A stretch of 64,000 nucleotides of DNA, from positions 62,001-126,000 of the forward strand of contig CAJNDS010000374.1 of NCBI GenBank assembly GCA_905221605.1. Direction: 5' to 3'. The stretch comes from Symbiodinium natans (lineage: Eukaryota > Sar > Dinophyceae > Suessiales > Symbiodiniaceae). Each line of letters opens with the position of its first letter. Within the stretch, counting starts at the first letter, position 1. A program made the position numbers and the translations under genes. Below, piece after piece: positions 1 through 8,121 of this stretch. A model generated the notes under the pieces. That model saw only the letters and a list, made by a program, of their open reading frames with translations. It did no database searches and was not told the origin of the DNA.

Positions 1-8
1 GCGAGAAA

Positions 9-813
9 GTGGACGCCAGAGCGGGTGAGACTCCTCAGAAGGGCAACAGGGCCGTGAAGGCTCTTGACCAGGCATGGCAGCACCTAGATGAAGGAGCCCC
101 GACTGCGCTCGAGGCGGCAGGATGGACCCCATCGCATCCGCAGCCACCCCCGGGCTTGGAAGCCAAAGGAGCCATGTCGGATCAGGAGTACACCGCTCAG
201 AGCCTGTGGAATGGAGCAGATGAAGCAGCCAAAGATTCTGCTCAAAGAAGCGGGCGTCGAAGAGCCCAAGGATGAGCAAATGGAGGAGGTCCCACCAAAA
301 GTGCGATTTCAGAAAACAATGGCGGCCTACAAACAGAACACGAATGAGCTCCGTTCGCTCATTGCCAAGAAGGTCCAGCTTCAAAGCCGCACTGAAAGGC
401 TCAAGGACCAGTTCGAGCGGAGCCTGCAAGAGATGGCAGAAATGTCGGAAAAAATCTCCCAGAAGGAGCAGGACATCCTCAAGATCCAATCTGAAGTTAA
501 GGAGCAAGTAGAGAAGGAGGATCAGCCAAAGCTGGCCATCGAAGCCAGCAGGCTTCTCAGATGTGCCGGCGTTGCTCTTACGATTGAGCAGCAAGAGCAG
601 TTGAACAAGCACCTCAGGCAAGAGGCCGAAGAGTGGGAGCCCCATTCCTTTCCTACCTGGAAGAAAGAAGGGGGAGTACCTGCTGAGCTGCTAGGAGCCG
701 GCTTTCCAGAAGGAAGCGCTGAGTTTGGCCCGACAAGGAGACGACTGGATTTTCGGAGCAGCCCAACCGAGGGTCGAGCTACTCCCCTCGAAAATCCTGA
801 TGAGCACCTGTAG
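9..813 (+). pseudogene. Retroelement ORF1-like coiled-coil protein, frame-broken
   Basis: Two overlapping frames (9-275 and 88-813) seem to be one protein split by a frameshift near 200-270. The second frame has a charged heptad-rich stretch, roughly 300-600, with many Glu, Lys, Gln and Leu (for example RLKDQFERSLQEMAEMSEKI), which predicts a coiled coil. Non-LTR retroelements often carry a coiled-coil ORF1 before the endonuclease and reverse transcriptase, and those domains follow here on the same strand. I do not recognise the protein itself and no RNA-binding motif is visible. The left end may run past the window edge. The link to the downstream RT is inferred from position. Confidence 0.4.
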
Positions 814-1021
814 GGTCAAGGCCAAAGAGGAGTGAGGCGCGGCACTCCTTTTGGCAAGCGCCCACAGAGCACGCGCCAAAATTTTGCAGCATTTCAGGCT
901 ATGTACTCGGACTCTTTGCTTCCCCATATGGGTAGCAGACCTCAGCGACAATGGAGGCCGAAGAAAGGAGGCAAGGCGACCCAGGCCGTTACGGCCCCGC
1001 TGTTGAGTCCTGTGGTCAAAT

Positions 1022-2011
1022 ATGTTCTCAACAGGCTGGATTCCGCTTGTGAAAACTGCTCACGAAGAGCAAGCCTCTGTTCCCACACAAGGGTTGGGGG
1101 CGCAATTTTGCCGAACTCCGATAACTCTCGACTCCGACAGAGGGGTCAACCCCCGGTTTTTTCCTGCAGAGACGGAGCATGAAGAGAGCTTCTCCTTCAG
1201 CACGCAGGAGCAACCTGTTTGTGCAGAAGGTGAGGTCAACGTGAACATGTGGCTTTCAAGGAGTAGGAGAAAAACCACTCCTAGAAAGTCTGCACTGGCC
1301 TTTGCAAAATCGGAGTCGCCAGTGGGCCTCAGCGGCCCCAAATTCTTTTCCGCGTCTTTGCTTGTTGACAGCGACACGACGCAGACCCCCGTAACATGTA
1401 CAGATTCTGTGGGAACAAGACAACCTGCTGGGCACAATGGTAGGAAAACAAGGAAGAAGCCCGTCCAAGTAGACCCACGAAACCGCAAGCAAGCCCAGTT
1501 GTGGAAAAAGTTGGAGTCACAACTGGATGGGCAGCAAGGCATCAGCACAGAAGCCGAAGAGACGATCATAGATCTAGCTGAAAATGCCCCACAGGATGCA
1601 GGACTGTTGGAGCACTGGACTTTGGAGCAGCTCTTCAGCTGTGCTTCTCGAGGCCCGTCAGTCGGGGTGCTACCCCTGCAGATGGCCCTGAAGGACGTGC
1701 AACAACAGCTAAGCCTCCCCTCTAAAGTACCACTTAAAATTCGCTCTTCCAATATCACCAGCGGGAGGCAGGAAATTGTAACATGGCTTGACCAACTCAC
1801 TGAGCCGGTTGTGTGCCTTCAGGAAACCCACCTTCTTGGGGACTCCAGAGAGTCAGCAGCCCGGAAGGCAGCGCGCTGCGGATATGAGCTGCACGGAGGG
1901 TCGGGCTCCCCTGGCCAAAAGGAAGGAGTCTTAGGGGGCACGGGGATCCTGGTACGCAAGCATTGGCAAGCTCGTTACTTAAACCATGTCTCCTTTGAAC
2001 TCCTGTTGTAG
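1022..2011 (+). pseudogene. Retroelement ORF2, N-terminal part with first half of an AP-endonuclease-like domain
   Basis: The first about 230 codons are low in recognisable features. Near the end the frame shows the start of an exonuclease-endonuclease-phosphatase (EEP) fold: an Asn in SSNITSG, a strand ending VVCLQETHLL (the QET catalytic motif), then GGTGILVRK. Endonucleases of this type nick target DNA for target-primed reverse transcription in LINE elements. The frame stops at 2009-2011 and the domain continues in another frame from about 2010, so the copy is broken. Family membership is judged from the motifs alone. Confidence 0.55.
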
Positions 2012-3062
2012 TGTCTACCTGCGCTCAGGCGTGTCGTACGATTCGCACCCAAACGCTGAAATCCTGTCTCGCCTCATGGCAAACATAAAGGCTCACTCAG
2101 GGCACTGGATTGCCATAGGGGACTGGAACGTGGCTCCAGAGGAGCTCCTCGCCAGTCACATCCTCAGCGAGCTGCAAGCATACCCGATTGTAACAGGGAA
2201 GGCCACGTGCGACAGTGGCAACGAACTTGACTACTGCGTCTGCAGCAGCAAGCTCAGGAGCCTAGCCAGCCTTTCGGCTGATTGGACCGCCCCGCACAGG
2301 CTCCATTCCGGTCTGATCCTCACGTGTGACATGATGGGGGGCCAGTGCAAGGTCTTTCAGCTCCCGGCGTATGCCGACCTGCCTGAAGACGCGCTGATCA
2401 GCAAGAGGTTTGGTGTCCAACAAGGCCACAAACTTAGGCCTATCGACGACCTGAGCCAGAGCCTTATCAACATGGCTTTTGAATCGCACGGGAAAGTTCA
2501 TGTGCATGATGCAGATGTCATCACAGCAGCCCTGCTGATGTTTCGTCGACTGCACAAGGGCAAGGTTTTTGGCAAAACGCTGGATCTCAAGGCGGCCTAC
2601 CGCCAACTACCTCTGGAAGAGCGGGCGCTTGACAAGGCCTTTATCGCAGTCAAGTGCCCGGAAACAGGAGAAGTAGTGTTTTTCAGGCTTTTATGCTTGC
2701 CTTTCGGTGCTACGGCAGCTGTGCACTCGTTTATCCGAGTTTCCCTTGCCCTGTGCCACATCGGGAACGTCCTATTTCGACTACCCATGACCGCCTATTA
2801 TGACGATTTTACGCTTTTCAGCAGCGAGGAGCTTCGTAACTCTACCTCGACAACCGTCGACATCATGTTTTCCTTATTAGGTTTCGATTTCGATCGAGAC
2901 GGTGATAAGGCGCAGGACCTTCACACGACTTTCAGAGCATTGGGAGTGAAAACACAGAAGAAAGACTTCAAGATGCAGTGGAAAGGATCCAGGAAATCAT
3001 CGAGTCGGATTCACTCACCCCCAAATTGTGGGCGAAAATGCGCGGTCGTTTGGGTTTCATGA
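1986..3062 (+). pseudogene. Retroelement ORF2, rest of endonuclease domain plus reverse transcriptase
   Basis: The frame begins within the endonuclease domain: GDWNVAPEEL (the conserved GDxN), then SGNELDYCVCS and a degenerate SDH-type end. From about 2400 it becomes a reverse transcriptase: LDLKAAYRQLPL (motif A), LPFGATAAVHSF (motif B position) and TAYYDDFTLFS (active-site YxDD, 2796-2810), then LGFDFDRDGDK and RALGVK. This RT type, with a YYDDF box and LPFG, resembles DIRS or LTR-type enzymes more than classical LINE enzymes, which usually show FADD. At about 2978 the reading shifts by one base. It would make cDNA from element RNA if intact, but this copy is dead. Confidence 0.75.
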
Positions 3063-3435
3063 GCGGGCAGATCGCCGGCAGACTGCCACGAGCACTGTTG
3101 CGAGCAGTGACCGTGGCCGTCTCAGCTGCAGGGACGGAACGCGGGGAAGTAGCCACGGCCCTACAGAGAGTCTTGGAGTTCTTGAAGGGTGCGCAACCCA
3201 GACGGCTAAGACCAGCGCTACGAGATGTCATCTTTGTTTACACTTCCACGAAGCCGAGCTGTCCTGTATTCCATGGTATGCACGTGTACCGTCGCGCAGC
3301 AACATAGCTGACGCGCGAAGTCGCTGCTACTTCTTGGGTCTTCCCAACCCCTGCAGGATCAACGACGATGTTGTTGTGGAAGCATTGCGTGAGGTGTTAC
3401 GGCAGGCACGTCGCTTTGTTGCCCAGACTACTTGA
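2978..3435 (+). pseudogene. Reverse transcriptase C-terminus and RNase H-like remnant
   Basis: After the frameshift near 2978 the protein continues as ERIQEIIESDSLTPKLWAKM and GRLGFMSGQIAGRLPRALL, then shifts again near 3230-3290. It ends with SCIPWYARVPSRSNIADARSR before a stop at 3433-3435. The last motif (W-x-x-VPS-x-SN-x-AD-x-xSR) resembles the C-terminal end of RNase H-like domains in DIRS-type elements. At least two frameshifts separate it from an intact enzyme. Confidence 0.6.
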
Positions 3436-3477
3436 CCGAGGAAGGGACTTCTGTCTTCTTTTTCCCCCTTACCTAGG

Positions 3478-3587
3478 AGGGGTTTTTCGTGTTTTCGCAC
3501 CCAGTGAGACAGAAGACCTGCATTTTGGGGGTAATGATTATTCGAGAAGATGAAGATATATTCCTGGGATGAATTTGAGAACAACAT
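3478..3587 (+). repeat. Retroelement 3' tail, copy A
   Basis: About 40 bp after the RT frame stops there is a stretch that recurs at 4728-4897. Both contain ggggtttttcgtgttt, cacccagtgagacagaagac and, further on, gaagatgaagatatattcct. Here it directly follows the retroelement and is probably its 3' untranslated region. The second copy has about 60 extra bases in the middle. Confidence 0.7.
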
Positions 3588-3650
3588 AAGGGCTTGGTAC
3601 TCTTGAGTACAAACCTTTATTTTGAGATAAAATTTTTCACCATGGAATGC

Positions 3651-3670
3651 GTGAGACATTTTGGCTCAGC
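3651..3670 (+). other. Relic of the dinoflagellate spliced leader
   Basis: CATTTTGGCTCA at 3657-3668 is identical to the core of the dinoflagellate spliced leader. The flanking bases fit the rest of the leader with about one insertion, one substitution and one missing A. Leaders are added to mRNA by trans-splicing and are not encoded with genes, so a genomic copy marks DNA that came back from mRNA by reverse transcription. A 12-base exact match is expected less than once in this window by chance. Confidence 0.55.
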
Positions 3671-3833
3671 CCGAGAGGGCACTGAGGGTCAGATGAGCAG
3701 ATTAAAAAGCCCCGCCCGCCCACCCAGCAGTGAAGGAGTGATGCTGTTGCGGAAGGACAGCCCGTCATATGACTGACTTTCTCATCCCGGGCTTGCAGCG
3801 CGGTGGCCCAAGCTTAGTGTTGACTGTGTTGCA

Positions 3834-4117
3834 ATGGACGCGCCTCCTAGGATCACTGCCCTGCAGATGAGAGCCTTCGAGATTTGGGTTCGTACATTGA
3901 GTATGGACCAGATCATCATGCTGGCTGAACGCATCGAGGACGTCTTGGCAGATAGAGAAGTAGAGATCCGTGAGCGGTTGCAGGCAGGCGTGATCGGCTG
4001 AATGTTTCCCTTTCGGCAGCTGCGAGCTCGTCCTCCACGCAGCAAGAAGCCCAGCCGAGTGAGCAACGTCCGAGTTCTTCGTCTCGTGACCAGTCTTGGG
4101 AGTTCCTTGACCCGTAG
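3834..4117 (+). pseudogene. Small coding-like frame after the spliced-leader relic
   Basis: An ATG at 3834 opens a 55-codon frame to 4001 with amphipathic helical character (MRAFEIWVRTLSMDQIIMLA, then ERIEDVLADREVEIRERL). A one-base shift near 3999 lets it run on as a Ser/Gln-rich tail (SAAASSSSTQQEAQPSEQRP) ending in WEFLDP and a stop at 4115-4117. Codon choice looks coding on both sides of the shift. The protein is not recognised. Its position 165 bp after the spliced-leader relic suggests a retrocopied mRNA that has since decayed. Confidence 0.4.
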
Positions 4118-4351
4118 TAGTCAGACTCCTTCCTGACGTTTAGGCCCGCTTGACAACGACCATGAGTGCAAAAGATGTTTTTGGCGTATTCATGTGTGCT
4201 GCAGTTGTGTTTTGTCAGTGACAGTGAAGCCTGTGTCAGCTCCCCAAGTGCTCCACCTTCGGCTGGCTGCGGGCTCAAACTGTCTGATGTTGTTCACCGT
4301 CCACTGTCTGTGCTGGCTAACTTCAGCGAGTCACCCTGTTTGACGTTGAGT

Positions 4352-4666
4352 ATGAAGCGGGATGCTGAAGCTGCGAACCTTGATGAGGGCACGAACCGTG
4401 AATCCAGGGCCCAATGGTTGGCAGTGATGGTCACCAATGTTCCGGTTGTGGAAGTTGTGCTCTGTAGAGTGGCGGCTACAGGAACAGTCGACGACATCAA
4501 GTTTGCGATTGCTGATGACATATGGCATCGCACCGGGCGTGACATGAGAACTTCCAGTTTTCGCCTGGAGCTGCAGGGGCGACACGTGCCCTTTAGCACG
4601 AACCTCAGCGATTTGCCTTTTACTCCGGGTGCTTGTTTGCACTTCGTTTTCAAACTCACCCACTGA
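4352..4666 (+). CDS. Possible ubiquitin-like (beta-grasp) protein, about 104 aa
   Basis: The frame from the ATG at 4352 has the layout of a ubiquitin fold: a hydrophobic first strand (WLAVMVTNVP), VDDIKFAIADDIWHRTG as the helix after a turn, RLELQGRHV as the strand and Gly turn, LSDLPFTPGACLHFVFKL as the final strand. There is no C-terminal Gly-Gly, so it could not be conjugated like ubiquitin. The frame is open upstream to 4166, and the chosen start is the first ATG before the domain. It lies between two copies of the retroelement tail. Fold assignment is by eye and could be wrong. Confidence 0.4.
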   Translation: MKRDAEAANLDEGTNRESRAQWLAVMVTNVPVVEVVLCRVAATGTVDDIKFAIADDIWHRTGRDMRTSSFRLELQGRHVPFSTNLSDLPFTPGACLHFVFKLTH

Positions 4667-4727
4667 CAGGACGAATACTTAGGCGGAACCTCTGAGCTTA
4701 GACGGTGCGTATGTCTCACACACCCGA

Positions 4728-4897
4728 CGGGGTTTTTCGTGTTTGCGCACCCAGTGAGACAGAAGACCTGCATTTTGGACAGGTGATCGATTCTGTACCC
4801 TTCCTCGGAAAAAAGGGCTCGAATGGAGTGACTCAAGGGTAATGACTATTCGAGAAGATGAAGATATATTCCTGGGATGAATTTGAGAAAAAAGTAA
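4728..4897 (+). repeat. Retroelement 3' tail, copy B
   Basis: Second copy of the tail at 3478-3587. The two halves match closely, but about 60 bp (around 4779-4838) separate them here. It ends in an A-rich stretch (gagaaaaaagtaaaataata), which would suit a retroposon end. It closes the segment that carries the spliced-leader relic and the two small frames. Confidence 0.7.
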
Positions 4898-6415
4898 AAT
4901 AATAAAGCCACAAGTCGTATCGGCTGTTGCTCGGGGCTGCTCCACTGGCTGACCACCATGGGGTGCCTTGGGCTGGTCTTGCATTGTTCTTGCCAACAAG
5001 TCCCCACTGGCTGACCACCATGGGGCGCGTGCGGGCCTTGCTTTCCGTCTGGGATATTTGGCCATCTGTACTTACACTTTTGGCCACTGTGCGCCTGGTA
5101 CCTCACTGTGTCTGTCGGTAATTTTGCTGCCGTTCTTCGAACTACAGCTTGCCGGCTGACCTTCTTTGCACCTGTGGCTACATGATGGTGGTTTTGATGA
5201 TCTGGCATACCCTCGCATTTTGCGACGCACTGCTCTGCGCTGCTCGACCACAACTGGGCTCCTTCGACGACTTCGAGTACTGAGTGTGGGGGACACGTAG
5301 ACTTTAGGTGCTCTGTTCTTCGGGTTGCTGCTGGTTGGTGGTTGTGTTTTGTGTTTGTTTTGGTGTGTGTTTGCTTTGGTTTTCGCACCTGCTCCGTTTC
5401 ACCTCTCGCATTGAGATCCCTAAGAACGGCCTACTGCGCCGCTGATGTGGTAAAGAGGCAATGGTCCAAAAAAAAAACTGGGGCCCCTTAGCATTGTGCA
5501 GTTCCTTGTGAGCGCCCGCTTGCAAGAAGAATCCAGAGCTTGGCTTTGGATTTCAGCTGTTTCAACACCGCAAGCTTGGTTTGCCCTTTAGTCTTGTCTT
5601 GTGCACACCGACTGTTGGGTACGCCCGCTCCCAACCTTCCAAAGTGACGTCAACTGAGCCCTCAGCTGCCTCAGCTGTCCTGTCACTCCGAAACAATCTT
5701 CTTATAGAGATTGAGAACGCCCGTTCTCTTTCTCTTTGTTAACCGTTTAAAGTTGGGAGCGCCTGTTCCCTTCCTTTTCACCCTCTTTGTTTCTTGCGCG
5801 TTTGTGCAGTACGGATAGCTTCGGCGTAAGGTATCTGCACTATGTCGCAAGTGCGAATTCGCTTTTACCAAACCTTTTAACTTTGCGGTGCATGTGAAGA
5901 TAGGAGCATGTTTTTGCAGCAGTCTGAGATCAATGTTTACCTTTTGAACGTCGTGCATCATTCTCGACTGGCCCAAACTGCACTTGTCAGGCCCCTGGCT
6001 GAGGGCGCAAAATGTTGCTTGTGTTGATTTTGCCGTTGTGGACGGGGAAGGTGGGTGTTTGTTTGCTTGTGCGCTTCCCTTGGTTAGTAAGAGCGAGAAC
6101 GCCAAGGAAGTGCTTTGCGCATTGCGCGGGCCTTTGTCTGCTAGTAAGAGCGAGAACGCAGCAAAGGTTTGTGCTTTCGATGCATCCAGTTCGCGTGCGG
6201 TTGCTGTGCTGCTTGCTGTGTGGCTATACCAGCCTGCATGCGTGAAGGCTGTGCTGCTCACTGTGTGGCTCACACCAGCCCTTTGCCTGTTGATGCGAAG
6301 AACTGCCCTGTACACCCAGCAGTAAGCCTGCCTCTCCCGCCCGTGCAGCGTATCAACTCTTTGCAACAGTGGAGTGCGCTTAGTACAAGTGCCACGCCCC
6401 CTAGCTAGTACGTGC
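4898..6415. other. No gene recognised
   Basis: Contains a 22-bp direct repeat (4942 and 5004, ccactggctgaccaccatgg) and, around 6085-6160, two copies of tagtaagagcgagaacgc. A 340-codon frame on the minus strand (5683-6705) is rich in Leu, Arg and His and runs into the tandem repeats at its start. I judge it a chance frame. Confidence 0.5.
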
Positions 6416-6419
6416 CTCG

Positions 6420-6715
6420 CCACCAGGTGCCCGCACATGCACAGGTTCGAGATGCCTAGGCCCGTCCGGGTCAGGCGTGGCTGTAGGTGCCCGCGCATGC
6501 ACAGGCTCAAGGTGCACAGGCCCTGCTGGGTCAGGCGTGCTTGCAGGTGCCAGCTAAGGCACAGGCTCAAGGTGCACAGGCCCCTCCGGGTCAGGCGTGC
6601 TTGCAGGTGCCCGCACAGGCTCAAGGTGCACAGGCCCAAATGCACAGGCTCCAGGTGCACAGGCCTTACCGGGTCAGGCGTGCGTGCAGGTGCCCGCATA
6701 TGCACAGGCCCTAAA
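6420..6715 (+). repeat. Tandem array, about 60-bp unit, 5 copies
   Basis: Units start with caggtgcccgcacatgcaca and contain a shared ggtgcacaggcc and gggtcaggcgtg. One unit is shorter. The + frames read as Ala/Gln/Pro-rich peptide repeats, somewhat like the Gln-Val-Pro stretches of the gag protein at 55.7 kb. Confidence 0.8.
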
Positions 6716-6716
6716 G

Positions 6717-7022
6717 CCTATGGGCCGGGAGCAGCAGGGAGAGAGATCTCGAGCCTGAAGCTTATTGACCTACGGGACCTGCGAGCCAGGCGGAGAGATA
6801 TCACGAGCCTATCGGCTCTCACAGGACCTGAGTGCAGCAGAGATGTGTGAGCAGCACGCAGATAAATCGCAACCCTGAAGCCTATGGGCTCTCCGGACCC
6901 GGGAGCAGCAGGGAGAAAGATCTCGAGCCTGAAGCTTATTGACCTGCGGGACCTGAGAGCAAGGCGGAGAGATATCACGAGCCTATCGGCTCTCACAGGA
7001 CCTGAGAGCAGCAGAGATGTGT
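6717..7022 (+). repeat. Direct duplication, about 165-bp unit, 2 copies
   Basis: Both copies run from cctatggg through gatctcgagcctgaagctta, cggagagatatcacgagcct and ggctctcacaggacctgag to agcagagatgtgt. They differ by a few substitutions and a short indel near the start. The array begins where the 60-bp array ends. Confidence 0.8.
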
Positions 7023-7067
7023 ATCGTCTTGCGCAAACTGCCCATTCTGTGACAGGTTTGCAGTCGC

Positions 7068-7896
7068 AAAAATCGGCCGCTGCGCGGGGCAGTTGAGGGA
7101 CCACAGTATCTTTAAGTTTCTGGATGCCAAGCAATGGACGCCGCATCTATTGACAGGCATCTTGGGCACCTTGCCTGCAGTCTCACTGCCCGGCCAGGAG
7201 GGCGCCCGCCCTCCTGCGCTGTGGCAAGCAGAAGCAGTGGGTAGACCTCTCAAACTGATGCCTCAAGGTATTCAGAAGGCCCAGGTATTCAGAAGGCCCA
7301 GAAATGATTAGGCTCTCAAACTGCTGTCCCAACAGTTGCCTGAAGGCCCAGAAGTGATTAGGCTTCTCAAACTGTTGCCTCAACCTTCCCTGGAGGGCTC
7401 AGAGTGATTAGGCCTCTCAAACTGCTGCCTAAAACTTCTCCGGAAGGCCCAGCAGTGAGTAGGCCTCTCAAACTGCTGCTTAAAACTTCTCCAGAAGGCC
7501 CAGAAGTGATTAAGCCCTGCAAACGGCTTCGCCAGAAGGCCCAGAAGGGATGTGAGGAACTGCTGCTTCGACCTATCCCAGCAGATCCAGAAGTGACTAG
7601 GCCTAGCACTTTGCTGTGGGTCCCGCATCAGGTGTAGTCACGCGGTAAACCTGCTTGAAGTGCTCTCAAAAAATCGGCCGCTGCGCGGGGCTCCGAGTTC
7701 TAAGGCCCCTTGACTCTCACACTTGACGCGCGGTTGGCTGCAGACCGTCAAGCAGCCTTGTGGGCCTTAAACTGCACCAGGCTAAGCACGCCAAGCCGAT
7801 AGGCTCCCGGTACCTGGGAAGCACACTGCCCAAGTGCCAGCCAGCAGCCTTTGGGGCTCTTGCGCCGTCTCAAAAAAATCGGCCGCTGCGCGGGGC
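7068..7896 (+). repeat. Three dispersed copies of a 23-bp A-run plus GC-rich motif
   Basis: The sequence atcggccgctgcgcggggc preceded by five to seven A occurs at 7068-7090, 7668-7691 and 7872-7896. The three copies are identical in the core while their flanks differ. It contains the palindrome cggccg. The function is unknown; it may be the end of a small repeated unit. Confidence 0.75.
7240..7612 (+). repeat. Tandem array, about 51-bp unit, 6 copies
   Basis: Units contain aggcctctcaaactgctgcc followed by ttctccggaaggcccag and gtgatt. The unit length is 17 codons, so frames stay open and read as peptide repeats such as RPLKLLLKTSPEGPEV. The first and last units are irregular. Confidence 0.8.
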
Positions 7897-8121
7897 TGTA
7901 ACAATATGGCCTCTTGCAAGCAGCGCTCCAGGCCTGCCCTATGGCCATAGCTACGTGAGGACGCCCGGACTCACACAGCGCAGACTGCAGCATAGTGTAG
8001 CCACACCAGCCCCTTGTCTGCCCCCGCTCGTTGGGGGGGAAGGGGGCGCCTTTTCTGGCGCTCTGTGTGCATTGTGCTTAGTGTGCTTGCAACTTTCTTG
8101 CCAACCACAATGGAGTCCTGA

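Noticed and set aside
5683-6705. 340-codon minus-strand frame
   Set aside because: Leu/Arg/His-rich, begins within the 60-bp tandem array and has no recognisable domain.
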